Source: Strigamia acuminata (Eukaryota; Arthropoda; Chilopoda; Geophilomorpha; Linotaeniidae). From it: DNA of 64,000 nt. Positions within the stretch are counted from its first letter, which is position 1. Every line of letters begins with the position of its first letter. This document shows positions 47,608 through 59,719 of this stretch, piece after piece. The DNA is taken from NCBI GenBank assembly GCA_949358305.1, contig OX442317.1, positions 7,134,186 to 7,198,185 on the forward strand, read 5' to 3'. A program made the position numbers and the translations under genes. The notes beneath the pieces were generated by a model, which had not been told where the DNA came from, made no database searches, and saw only the letters and a program-made list of their open reading frames with translations.

Positions 47608-48715
47608 CGTGATGCAGAAAACAAACTGTTTACATTTTGACACTTAGAAGTTTTACCGAGTACTCTGGAGTTGTTTCTTGATTTACGATTACGAATACTT
47701 TTGTACACTGCGGGATTAAATACTTCGTCTATGTTGCAGCTTTGATTCGGCTAATTACAAAACTGCAAACTGAGACGACAAAAAATCCAACTAAACCCAC
47801 AGTCTGGTGCTAGAAGATGGAATTATGTTACAAGCAGTCAGCAGATGCACTCTTGTGAATTACAGGAAAGCCTAACTTCGGGCTATGCTGGAAAAACTGA
47901 GGGGGCAAAAATTCCAGGCTTAATATCTTACAAATTTGTCAATAAAATTAATAATCACACAAAACGGAAGGGAGAAAAAAATTATATTCAAGCAGAAGGA
48001 CCTCCAGGGGGCTGAATATGTCACTTATCTTTTAATCTCATACTACGGAATTTCCATTTTATACACGACGAAAAAATTCTAATTTAATATTTTCACATCA
48101 TAAACATTTTTAGAATCAGGAATTTATACTTAGTAACTTGGTTTATTATTATAATTTTTTTCTGAAACTGTCTTTTTTTTCTACTTTTAAAATCAAATCA
48201 AGGCAGGAACAAAAAGATGGGATCAAAAAGTGTCGAGTTCTTTGCTTGTTTCTAATATTCTCAGATGTATTTCTTGTGCATATGCAATCTTGATACAGCA
48301 GTGTGAAAAAAAAAATTAATAAAATTTGAATCGCAGCTGCTGGGGCCTTGAGAAACTTCTTTTTTTCTGGCATAAATTCAATTTCAAGTCAAAATTGTAA
48401 AGCTCATGATTGATACAAATCCATAACTTGATGCAACATGCAAAGGCTGCTACAATCAGAGTTAAATGATAAAACTCGTACAGCGAAGGAATAAAAATTA
48501 GTTTTTGTGTTTTTTTTTCTTTTGCATTTGGAAATTGTTAATGCCATTCCAACACTGCACGAACAATTCAATTTCGTTGCTGTTCCACTTTAAGTTTAAT
48601 TTCTACGAGTGAATACACGCTTAGAAATGCGGGAACTTGACCTTTTTGTTGCGGCGTTGTACAATTTCTATGATTTTCTCTCGATTTATGTCGCCTCGTA
48701 AGCATACACCGAAAC

Positions 48716-48899
48716 AAACCATCCTCTGCTACCAAATAAACCATCCTCTGCTACCAAATAAACCATTTTCTGCTACCAAATAAACCATTTTCTGCTACCA
48801 AATAAACCATCCTCTGCTACCAAATACAGTAAACCATCCTCTGCTACCAAATAAACTATTTTCTGCTACCGAAACAAACCATCCTCTGCTACCAAATCA
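48716..48899 (-). repeat. 22-bp minisatellite matching the 3' end of initiator tRNA-Met
   Basis: Eight units, mostly AAACCATCCTCTGCTACCA followed by AAT. Five keep CCATCCTCTGCTACCA; the others change CC to TT (CCATTTTCTGCTACC). The 19-base core is the T-arm/acceptor 3' end of animal initiator tRNA-Met with the non-genomic CCA added. On the minus strand the units read TGGTAGCAGAGGATGGTTT, the classical form of a retroelement primer-binding site. No tRNA body or LTR is attached. Strand is given as minus for the primer-site reading. Confidence 0.8.
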
Positions 48900-50469
48900 A
48901 CACATTTCGCGAACGGCAATACGAATAAAGTCGATGGAAATGCATTTTGTATCAAAGCGAATTTATATCTGTAGTATTCGAGTCGAACAGCTGGAGATAA
49001 TGAGAAGTTTTCTTCCTAACATCAAAGGTATTTCACTTTTGCCAAGTGAAAACGTGCAAATTTTCTATGCGGTCGCGTCTCTGAAGCGGACGTTTGGGTG
49101 ATGGCAGCACACTCCTGTTTTCCATTTGCTGTAGCTTCTATGACTGCTTTGAAATTCCATGCAGAAAAAAGGGGGTTTGGGGTAGAATATTACGGAATGC
49201 TTCTCTGAATAATATATCATTATGCAATATGTCGGTGTGTTCAAGTGTGGCGTTGGGAATTTCTCAATATTTAGTTTCAGTGGAAAAAATGGTCTTGGAT
49301 ATTGGATTTGATATTGGAGAATGGCATAAGATTATAACTTCTTCCTTTTCTTACTTTTTTTTTACTTCTATTGTCAATGGTAATTTTAAAATGTTGGCAT
49401 TTTTATTAATAATGAAGTGAATATTTTTTTTTTCGTTTTGTTAAAGTGAAATAATCAATGCAATGTCAAATCTATTGTTTTTTTTACAAAAGTAGTTTTT
49501 GTTTTTTTTGTTTCTTATTACATACTCTTTGTTTTAAGCTTAAAATTCAAGTGTCGGTTGAATAATGTAAAAATTAATATTTATTTTTGGAAATTGTGCT
49601 TAAAACTGAACTGTGGCACAGGCAGGCAATTTTTTTCCCATTAGAACCATTGCAGTTATTTTGATTTACTGTTATACTAGAGGCTGAACAACTGTATGAA
49701 AGATGGTTGTACGAATATTTGTCAAAGCCATTGTGCTAGAGGAGAATAAAATCAAAAAAAATACAGATGACTAACTTGTAGAGTAAATTCAAAATACTCC
49801 GGGGTAAAAAAAGAAAGAAAATAACGGATGTACAGCAATCACATTTAGTACTTTAAATGATTGTTTATTTTTTCTCTCGATGCATTATAGCAGGAAAATG
49901 TCTTCAATTTGATGTAAAAAGTTTGAGTAAAAAAACACAAGTTAATAAATCCTAATCCAGATATCCGAAAGATTTCTCGATCGACATTTTTACAAGTTTG
50001 GTGAGTTATGTCGTCATCTGGCCAACAGCGAAGTAATGAATTTTATAATGAAACCATCTTGGAATTATCTGTTGGCACAGTTTCATTACGTTTTCTAATT
50101 TTCTTATGTTTACACAAAGCAAATATAGCGGTACGCTTTGATGTTCCCTCATAAATGTATTAGACGAAAAGAAAAATGCAACAATTCACACACGATACAA
50201 TGCAACAACTGTTTTTTTCTGCTAGTTAGATCACAGACTTAAATACTACTGGACTGCGCACTGCAAATGGCGCCCAGCTTGTGAGAGGAAGAGGCATTGT
50301 TGGGATAAAGTGACGTCATGAATGCTTGCATCTGATTCCACCAAATTCAATCCTATTTTTTGTTTTTCTCTTGTTTTTTCTTCTTTTTTCCATCATTTTA
50401 TCGGTTTTCTCGTTTTTAGCATTTTTTTTCATTTTTTTCTTTGTTATATTTAAATAAATACATCAGGAT

Positions 50470-50720
50470 TGTGACTGTCGTTTAGAGGGACGCGTTGTAA
50501 AGGGGGAGTTGGAGGCGATGCCGTATTTGGTCGCCAGGGTCACTTCGATACCCACCATGTAAATGGGTCAAGTTATTGCGATGGTAGGGGGGAACTTATT
50601 TGCATACATATACCCTGTTTGAATAAATAAAATTACTGTTACTGTATCAATGTTACTCTTGCGCACGTGTGCTTTCTTCCTGCAGTCCAGACGAATCAGA
50701 TCCATTTACATCGATCCAAA
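50470..50720 (+). mobile_element. Possible solo LTR or LTR fragment
   Basis: A patch of different base composition: TTGTAAAGGGGGAGTTGGAG (like a purine tract followed by an LTR start), then CATACATATACCC and GAATAAATAAAA (promoter-like and poly-A-like). It ends in CAGATCCATTTACATCGATC. The same CATCCATTTACATCCAA-type tail occurs near 43880. No duplicated flank was confirmed. Confidence 0.3.
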
Positions 50721-50952
50721 GTAACTTTTACATCGTCCAAATACATATTCGAGTTGTTAAGTGCAACAGAACTTGCTAACCATCGTTCAGAAATTTTGTG
50801 TGTATGCTGATTTCAGGCAGCCATAACATTGACAGGAAGCGAAAAAGAATTTAGTGTTGCTAGGCACCAAAAAACTGGTGTGTTTATACTTTTGAAACAG
50901 ACTGTATAAGCATAGGCATCTTACCCACAATCCCTCAGTTTGCAGTCTTGTG

Positions 50953-51261
50953 CAGCGTTTCCCAAACTGTGAGGCGCGCTTCACTGGTGGGGGCGCGAGC
51001 TGATTTTTGGTGGGACGCAAGGGCACAATTGTAACAATCTAACTACAGTAACTTATAGACATGACACCCTCTCTAGAATAGTGCACTAAAATAATTTTTT
51101 GCAAACTTATGTAAAATTGTATGCAAATTTTTTCTTTTCTTTCTTTTCTTTCTTTTTTCTAGTTTATTTTTGAAAAATTTAATGCACCGGTAGATGAAGT
51201 GGGGCGCGGAAGATCGCCTTGCTTAAAAATGGGTCGCGATGCTAAAAGGTTTGGGATAAAC
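50953..51261. mobile_element. hAT-like MITE with CAGCGTTTCCCAAACT end
   Basis: The left end CAGCGTTTCCCAAACTGTGA, followed by GGCGCG, pairs with AGGTTTGGGATAAAC at the right. GC-rich GGGCGCG/GGTCGCG words flank a T-rich interior with CTTTT repeats. CAGTGTTTCCCAAACT is a common hAT terminus. An 8-bp duplication is not visible. Confidence 0.5.
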
Positions 51262-52686
51262 AATTGTTTGAACGACAATTGAACAATAGAGTTATGGAAA
51301 ATAATTTGGAAACGATTCAGATGGAGACGAATGGCGTCGAGTCGCGCTCGATTCCACCCGAGTGAACAAGACAGGTGGCCAGTGAAATTAAATATCTGGC
51401 GCGGTTATCTGATAGAAGGGAAACATCGTCACCAGTGAAATATCGGCGGTCATTTAGGAAGCCAAACCCAAAAGATAAAATAACGCGTGAAATATATCCT
51501 CGTCCTGTGTCTTGAACCGTCGAGGTGGAGTCTGAGAACGTGATTCTCCTCTGTTTACATTGGAACTGAGACATTGGTCCTGTGATTTATGGAATACCAT
51601 AAGACCCTTGTGCTCTCTTGCTGCTTCTCATACAGTCTGATGTTTTGGAGATTGAATGCACTAACAGTAGATCGCTCAACTAGATGACTGCATGCACATT
51701 TAGTAGCCTCAGATGTTTGTTCCTCGTCGATTCTTGCGAGCACATTAGCCAGGGATTGCACAGATAAGGGATTATAGATGGGCGAATATCATGAATGTTG
51801 TTGCGGAATGGAAAGCTTCAGTGTGGATGGAGCACTTCGGAAATTCTTTAATCTTTTATCTTCTTTTCCCTTCAAACTTTAACATAATGTAAATATTATA
51901 CTTGACTTAGAGGAAGTTCGACAGAGCTTGTTGTGGAATTGCTGTATATTTAAGGAAACTGTTGATCAAGAATTAAATTACTGTTTATTCAGTATTTCGG
52001 AGAAGGTTTAATTCAGTCAAGGTTTTTACTTTTTTCTTGTTTGAATTTCAATTACGGCACTTGTGGATTTTGGACTATTTATTTTTTAATGCTTGGATGT
52101 GCAGAGGAAATTGGAAATTGTTTGATTTCACTGGTGCTGCAGAATGCCAAACCCAAACAATGAGAAATACAAGTATAAGTTGTTGATTTAGTGGTTGAAG
52201 AAGAAGATTAAACGAGACAATAATAACAATAATAAATAAATTGCATGCAGTATTGTAATTTGAATTATTCCTGGTTAAATATTTACCGGGCAGCGACGCG
52301 GGCACTCTATTGAGAGCAAATTTATCTCGTTCTAAAGCAAACACATTGAATAAAATCATATTTGCATTTGAATACAGAATCTATTACCGCGCTGTTTGTC
52401 TGTCGTTGCATATGAATATTCACTAAGCGGTTTTGTCAGGGGGAATCATTTGCCAACATTTAATACGGCCAATCTGTCTGAGATTATAGCTGGTGGTCAG
52501 AGGTCAATCTTATTAAAGATATAGAGAGGCAATTGGAGTCTAGTGAATGCTTTTCATTGCTCTTGTTGAAGAGACTCCCGCAGAATTTATTATTAACCTA
52601 TAAATGTGTAAGAGCACAGAGGATGTTTGCACTAGAAATGAAAATTTAATTCAGTTATGTTTGTTGCATTTCTTGGTTGCAGAAGA

Positions 52687-52717
52687 AATAAAAATAAAAA
52701 ATAAAAATAAAAAAATG
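52687..52717. repeat. AAAAT simple repeat
   Basis: Runs of AAATA and AAAAAT; low complexity. Confidence 0.8.
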
Positions 52718-55700
52718 TAAGAGCAAATATAGTTTCATATTAATGCACACGAGCTCTTGAGGTTTGCCTTTGTGAGGAATTAGAGCGGATTCACAACATG
52801 TGCGCAGCCAAGTGGAACTAATACTAATTCACAGCTATTGGCCTTCGCACCATTTCCAATCGTCTCTTGTGGTGAATAGGAAAGGAATGGAAGCCATCTT
52901 TCCTTTTACGACAACAGAACAATATGAATAAGGTGATTTCCCCAATAACTATATCTCACAAAGACATGGATGTTTGAGGTCTCCTTCCGCAGTAAAGGCG
53001 GGGTAGGAGAAGGAATTTCAGATTGTGCTCGAACGATATCCAATAAGACACTTTTTTTCTTTTGTGCGAAAGTTGAAGTGCCTTTTCAATATGTGCTGTT
53101 CAAAATTTTCTTTCGATCTAGCTCGCAGTATTTGTAAGAGTGGTGGGTGGGAAATGGTTAGAATTTCGCAAGGATTTGAATCTAGGTTAGGGAATTAATT
53201 TACGATAAACAAATTTTAAGAATTTCGTGATAACTGCTGGTGTGTAATTTCTAGACGGGATTTTAGAATTCATTTTGTTTTGGAGTTGTTTTCTTGAGTT
53301 AATTTTGGGGATCTGGAATTTTTGTAGCAAGTGACTGTTGGTATATCATACTACAAGTAGGCACGTTCAAAGTTTTGGTTTTTACGGTTTTTACAGTTTC
53401 TATAAACGGAATGACATCAAAAACAGCCAAAAACTATCATCAAAAAACTGCAAACTCTTAAGAATGGGTTTATGCCGGGTTTTGGTTTTTACAACCAAAT
53501 TCAAAATGGCCGCCTCGAACGTTAGATCAGACTTTCAAGTGTCATAAACACTTTCAGGCGAAGCATCCACTTCCTAAAATGTGAGTAAATGCTAAATTAT
53601 GTTTAAATACAGGGCCACAACCACAATATGTTATGTCTTTTGACGTTTTAGTTTAGAAATTTGGGCTTCAACATTTTGTCGTTAGACGTTTCATGGTGGG
53701 CCTGTTGGAAATGATAAAATTAGAAATTAGATTACCATTTCTAAAATTATCCTGTAATTAGAGGAACCAAAACAAAACATTTAGAAACCAGCAGAGTCAT
53801 TTGTTGTTGAAGTGAGGTCAATGTCTAGTCTGCAAAAGGTGGCGGTCATGGTGGTTTAAAATTACAAAACAATAACAACTGTTGCCACCTCTACGACGGC
53901 GTCCTGAATTCTTATTCTTATACATAGAAATCATTAGTTGCAACTAATTTTAAAACAAACACACCAAAATTTAATATATTTCAAATTTAATTTCGAATTG
54001 CCTCTACATCTATCTTCCCTGCAATACGTCGGTATGTTGAAACAAACATTTAATTATCTTGTTACAGCAATTCAGGGTGTGTGTGTGAAATGCACCTCTA
54101 GCCATGTTATTAATTAAATTGTACGCATTTATGCCAGTCTGCTCATTCATACACTCTATCTTAATATTTGGTCACACGTAAATATAGTCCAGCACACACG
54201 TGAGTTTAATTTAAAATATCTGTTATTCAGTGTACGGTGTGTGGAAATTAGAGGGAGACAAATATGTTGAAGGCTGCAATTTCCATTAGCTTCATTCAAC
54301 GCATTTCAATGAAGGACTCGGCTTACAAGCAAATGCACGCTGAAAGAAGAGAATTCTTTGGCTTTGATCACCTAACAAAGTCGACAGCTGATCAATATAT
54401 TGGACGCTTTTATCCTAAACTCTTGTCGCCGTAAAAGCGAGACGATACCGTCTTGATTCAATCAATACTTCGCAATTCGCATTGATGGATGCGGCGCACA
54501 ATACAAATGTAAACCGATTTGTCCATTAAAGGTAGAAAAATCATGTGTGGTTTGCATGGGATTTTTTTTAGTCAGTATTAAATCAATAAATGATGTGTAG
54601 GAAATGTGAGTTGTGGAATAAACGAAGCGATGCTTGATGTCGGTACAAGCTTTCACGTGTTGATTGCAATGATGCGTGCAAGCTGCATGGTTAAATCAGG
54701 CGATCAGCCGCAGAACTGCAAGTGTGTAGGGCAGCGTAAAAAGAACAAGTTAACACGTCTTCTAATTAGCCAAATGGAGTGTGCATCCGTCGTGGAAAAG
54801 TCGGAATTGGTTTTAATTTAAAAATTAATTGCTAGCGCTTCTCGTCTGCTTTGCTGTCGTCTGATACGGCGAGTTTAACCGATAGATAAGATAAGAGCGT
54901 TCGAGTTTGTGGATAAAGATTGCGTGGTGAGTAATTCGATGCGTTTGTGCGAGCACGATTCGGGTCGTTTGGTGTATTTTTCGTTTTGTTATGTGTTTTT
55001 AATTTTTCTATGATGAAACTGCAGCTTTTGTTGGAATTTAAAATTGGATAAATGGGCGAAATGTTAGCGCGCTAATGATTTCGAGCATGACACTAGACAG
55101 TAGCGAGGCTCAGATTTTTACACGGGATGCAGTATAAGGAAATTACGCAATTTGCTTAGATTTAAACTAATCTATGATAATCTTTTCGGAGCATAAAGTA
55201 TGATAGCATGAGCCGAGATTGCCTCACTGTGTCGACGTTATTTTGTAAGGGTTGTGTTAATTTATGTAAAACAAAATGTTGTAATCAGGTTTTAGAATAA
55301 CGTCCATCATAAGCAGCAAGAGTTGAGTGGACAAGTTTTGTGTTAGGGATATGTACCTCGAGGATTATGTGAGATTACATTGGATTTACTCTGTGTGGGA
55401 TGCAGACGGCGAGTTGGGCGATTAAAACTACTTTTGTTGAGACATTTAAAACAACTTTGAGTTAGTTATAACCAAAAACCATAGGTGTGATTTTATGAGA
55501 CTGCTCAATAAACAAAAAATGCAGGTCAAACTAAAAAGGAATTAATTTGACCTGATTATAGATGATCCTTCATCTTTTATCCAGTCCCGGCTTAGTTTAC
55601 GGAGTCCGAGCCGATTTGTTTTTTAAACCAGTGAGATTTAGTAACAATTGTTAAGCCTGGGATAGGATAGAAGTAGGATTTCTCCAAATCGGGTCGTGAT

Positions 55701-55767
55701 CGTGACACAAAGTTCTTTTTGCCGACGATCTAACAACGTCCATCGTACGTTATGCGTTCGTTTCGCC

Positions 55768-55801
55768 TATATAAAGAAATTGTTCGAGACTTTCATCATT
55801 C
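55768..55801 (+). promoter_or_regulatory. TATA box plus initiator of the LRR gene
   Basis: TATATAAA at 55768-55775 and TCATTC at 55796-55801, which fits the arthropod initiator consensus TCAKTY. The A of the initiator (55798) lies 30 bp from the first T of the TATA box, the canonical spacing. Transcription from 55798 would give a 26-nt leader before the ATG at 55824 and would exclude the upstream ATG at 55752. This is inferred from sequence only. Confidence 0.55.
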
Positions 55802-55823
55802 GCATTGTTCGTTCTCAGTCGAC

Positions 55824-57111
55824 ATGCCACGCAGGAAATCACCGAGTCTGAACGATTTGTGTTTAAATGTGGCGACTACTCGGTTTGAAGAGATACGAAA
55901 TCAACTGGCAAATGTGCCGCCCAGATTTATTGCTATAATATTCGATAGTCTGTGTCAGAAATTTGATGATTCGTCTCTGTTTTTGCGGTCAAAGATTTTC
56001 ATTTATTCCGGCGTTTTGTCACTACATCATATGGCGGTTTTTGATTTGCCTTCCGTTCGTCTAGTCCATGAAATAGGACGCGTTTGTATAAACCTTGTGC
56101 ATCTAAACTTGGAAAGACAGTACCGAGACCAAGTGACAATTCCATCCAGATGCATAGTCAGATTACTGGAAAGATTACCGAAACTTAAATATTTAAACTT
56201 GGAGCGGAGAGACGGATGCAGGGATGAAGTTGTTACTGCAATAGGAAAGAATTGTCCGCTCTTGAAGCATCTCAACATTTCTTGTTGCCGTAATGTTAGT
56301 GTTACTGGGTTTCGGTCGTTAAGCTGTTGTGTCAAGCTAGAGTATTTGAATGTTTGCAACACTAGTGTCACAACAGAAGATTGTTTGTTCCTTCTTAACA
56401 AACTGCCCCTGTTAAATGTGTTTAGAGCTAATAACTGGCGCCCATTACTAACTGAGTTAGCACTGCAGACAAATACAAACCAAATATCGCGCACTTATTC
56501 CGTCGAAGAAGTTTTATACATAAAAACGGAACATTTTCCTATCCTGAGGACTCAATTTCCAAATTTAAGAAGCTTAGCTATACTACATCACCAAACTGAT
56601 TTAGATTTAAACGTTTTAGCATGGTCTAAGTGGTTGACGAGTCTCGATTTGTGTCGAGTTCCATCGGTGAATATTCGACTTATTGACCGCGTTTGGCCAA
56701 TGTTAGCAACATTATCATTAAGATATTGTTCTATTTTTAATGAAAGTGATGATGTTATTGATGTTTCGTTCAAAAACCTTCGCCATCTGGCGTTAAACTG
56801 TGTACAACAAGTAATGTAAAAAAGTAGAAACATTGTATATTGAAGAGTGTGCAACATTTTCTGACGATGTACTTTTGGAACTTGTTAACTTGCTACAATG
56901 TCTCAAAGTTTTACATTTAGAATACTGTCACTCCATTTCTTACAGTTCGGTCATAAAATTGTTGGCAATGCCAAATCCAATGAATGAGTTACACTTCACA
57001 CATTGTCGTAATATTGACGATACAGCTTATGCTGCCATTAAAGGTTATGTTACATGTAACAACTTGGATGTACAGCTTTTTTTCGAATATAACTTTTTGG
57101 CTACCTTTTAA
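55824..57111 (+). CDS. BC-box leucine-rich-repeat protein, candidate Cullin-2 substrate receptor, with a +1 frameshift
   Basis: An intronless reading frame runs from MPRRKSPSLNDL to a stop at 56817-56819. It is followed in the +1 frame (from about 56815) by a natural continuation, CKKVETLYIEEC, to a stop at 57109-57111, about 430 residues in all. Near the N-terminus SLNDLCLNVA fits the elongin-C-binding BC-box rule (S/T/P)LxxxCxxx(A/I/L/V). VPPRFIAIIF follows, like a Cul2 box. The rest is RNI-type leucine-rich repeats such as LKYLNLERRD, LKHLNISCCRNVSV, LEYLNVCNTSVT, LTSLDLCRVPSV, LKVLHLEYCHSI. The ATG at 55752 would add 24 residues but overlaps the TATA box, so 55824 is preferred. By analogy with ZYG11/LRR-1 type receptors it would select substrates for ubiquitination. 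The single-base shift near 56814 means a recent pseudogene, a truncated allele, or a sequence error. Confidence 0.75.
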
Positions 57112-57115
57112 TAAA
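57110..57115 (+). terminator. Poly-A signal overlapping the LRR stop codon
   Basis: AATAAA begins within the TAA stop of the shifted frame. A second AATAAA lies at 57226-57231 and is the more comfortable candidate for 3' end formation, with GT-rich sequence just beyond (CTTGTGCC, GGGTGTCTG). Confidence 0.5.
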
Positions 57116-57225
57116 TTAGAATTTTTTATGTCAGATGCAAAATTATATTTGTTAATTATATTTGTAAATAACAGATAGTAGTAGATAATTCTTTAGTGAA
57201 TATATAATCTTTATTAAATAGATTA

Positions 57226-57231
57226 AATAAA
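57226..57231 (+). terminator. Likely poly-A signal of the LRR gene
   Basis: AATAAA 115 bp after the stop, followed by CTTGTGCCAAAGCC and GGGGTGTCTG. It would give a 3' UTR of about 140 nt. Confidence 0.5.
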
Positions 57232-59719
57232 CTTGTGCCAAAGCCAAGGGGTGTCTGCCGAAAACCGCCCGCATTTGTGCAATCGAATGCGGGCGATGTT
57301 CGGCCACATTTGTGCTTAAGATAATCAAAAACTTTATTATTTTTAACTCGTTCTAAGTTAAAAACCATTTTATAATCAAGTTTTTATAAATTTTGAACTG
57401 AACGCACCTTATGCCTTATGCCTATCGCTAAAAAAATGGCGCCTGGGTTTGACCAATTATTGACCAATGCGCATGCGCGCCCTGTACGTACTATACGTAT
57501 AGAAGAAGCTTCAAGAAATACGACTGGAACATGAAATCAATGTTAGTAATTTCTAATTTAAGTTTTACTCCGTACTAGTTATAGAATCAATAAAAGGAGA
57601 ACCACTTTGATGGGTTTTATTATAAAACAGGGAAATAATTAATTAACATTCTTTGATGTTCAGTCTTTAGTTTTTAAAATTTTAATTATCGGCATTCTGA
57701 AATCCGATCAAACCAATTTCCACATTTCACTTTTCAGTGGAATTTTTAATGAAACAAAAATTAAAACAAAAGAATTAATTGCATAGTTTTTACTCGAGAC
57801 AAAGGTGAAGTAGAAACTTTATTTTTAACTCGACTCAAAAGGATTGCCACATCTACTAGGGAGGGACACACACTGGAACAAAACACTCGTGTTTGGATGT
57901 AAGACACGGAACAATGAAAAGTCAGGTCTTGAAAACAGCGTTTCCTTACTGTGCAGGAACAACAAAGAATGGCAAGCACATCATTAAGATGAACGGGGCG
58001 CCTTAAAGTTGGCGAATGTTCAGTTAATTAAAGTGTGAACCATTCGAAAGGCAATTAGGCCGAGCAAATAGAAAACCCAAATGAGTGTGAGCGTGCTTTG
58101 AACGGTGATAAAATGATTCGGCCTTCCTAGCAACCAGTTGTGATTCACACTTGTTTTTCACATTCAACTGACACTTTCTTCACTTGAAAACAAAAAAATG
58201 TTGGGGAAAAAATGCCAACCACGTGTGATTTACACGAAGAAATATTTTTCTCTCGTTACTAATTACTTGGAATGATCAAGTAATTAGAACAGTGAAATCC
58301 CCACAGACCAGGCATTGGCTGGACCTGATAAAGTGCCCGGATTAAACCACACACACACTCACTACCTTGGACAAAAACTGAGCAAATACCTCGTTCGTTT
58401 GTAGTTTTAATTAAGTTAGCGAATGATTAGCTGCTCTCTTTGTGTTGATACTGTATTATTTGCAACTTTATACGTTTTTAATGATGCGCACAAGTTTAAA
58501 ATTAACCGGGGTAATTAGTTTACGTTTTTCTTTTTGATATTTCCGATACTGATTGTCTTAAATTTAATTTGAAAATCAGGTGGTAACGTGAGTTGAAGCC
58601 TGATTAACAGCAGCAGTGCAAAATTGCAATTAAGAAACAACTACCCTGAATTGAATTAGGAAATTAATGGCCTGTGAGATATTTTTTCTTCTTCAATTTT
58701 TCATCTCTCTTGTGACAACCAACGCTTAACTTTGTTTACATTTGTATAGAAATTGGTGTATTTTACACCCAGATGTGTGCTGTATGATATGGGAATGATG
58801 TATTTCAACGATCCATTTGGCCAATTGTATTGACAGATCGTTTCCACGTTATTCATCGCGTCGTGAATCAATATGTTCGGGACTTGTGACGTCCTACATT
58901 TCCACTAACAATGTGCATGAACTCTCGACTATAAATAGATTGTATGTTATTAACCGAGGCATTTTATATACGTATCTAAAAAAAAAAAAAAAATCAAAGC
59001 ATTAAACGTGGGAAGTGAATTTGTTGCGCGTGGCAGGTGAAAATAATTGATTTTTGCTTTGCATAATCCGCTCAATGTTGTTTCAAACTGTCAATTTTAC
59101 TTAGAAACTGAGTTATGCGACATTTGGTCATGGTCAGAGGTATAGAATGTATTGATCGAGGTTTTAAATCAAATTGGTTAACTTAAAAAAAATATTGGCA
59201 TTTGTTTTGCCGGCGAAATCTCGTCGCTTTAGTCCGAGTCGAACACATCGATTGAAAAATATGATTTCTGGATAAGTTGAAATAAAATTGTAAATTTTTT
59301 CATTTTGATTCCACTGCACTGCCGGCTATTATATGTCATGATCCAATGGACCCACCCAATCCTTTTCCAATGATAGGATCGGTCCATGTACGAAGGAGAG
59401 TCGGGGTTTAGCGAGTAGCACAACTCTCCACTTGCAATGTGTATAGACACGCGACCTCAAAAAAGATCACATGCAGGCAGTTCGAACTGATGAGGCAGGA
59501 AAGCCACCATCCTACATGTTGGAAATTGGACGAGGCAAAAGAAGAGATGACAGCGACTATTTGACTATGTGGGCCATGGAGCATTAGCACGGTGATTCAT
59601 GGGCTGGTTATGGGACTACACAGGCTTTAGACAGCTCAAGCGTATGGGGGATGTTGCCTGTACAAATCTATAGGGTAAAATAGAGATAATAAATATTTAA
59701 ACATTCATTAACGCTACTA

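Larger units (their letters stand above)
32078..55740. other. Upstream intron or intergenic region right of Ig1
   Basis: 23.7 kb with no exon I can support. It holds repeats: a TGCATT copy (33294-33365), a 40-bp minisatellite (34569-34860), an inverted-repeat element (39118-39603), TGCATT repeat (40320-40470), a hAT-like end (41589), an inverted pair (42287/44094), a TATACTC MITE (44302-44733), poly-A (45448-45472), 5S-SINE copy 2 (46620-46757), a TGCATT copy (47245-47420), the tRNA-like minisatellite (48716-48899), a possible LTR fragment (50470-50720) and a hAT-like MITE (50953-51261). The signal-peptide exon of the DIP-like gene should lie here or beyond 64000. Confidence 0.6.

Noticed and set aside
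48149-48373. Minus-strand ORF with a signal-peptide-like start (KKKFLKAPAAAIQILLIFFF), considered as the missing first exon of the DIP-like gene
   Set aside because: No donor giving the required phase-1 end follows the hydrophobic stretch; the only nearby GT gives phase 2.
48716-48899. Regular short repeats as a CRISPR array
   Set aside because: Units are directly tandem without unique spacers, and the genome is animal. The same applies to the 34.6-kb and 8.9-kb arrays.
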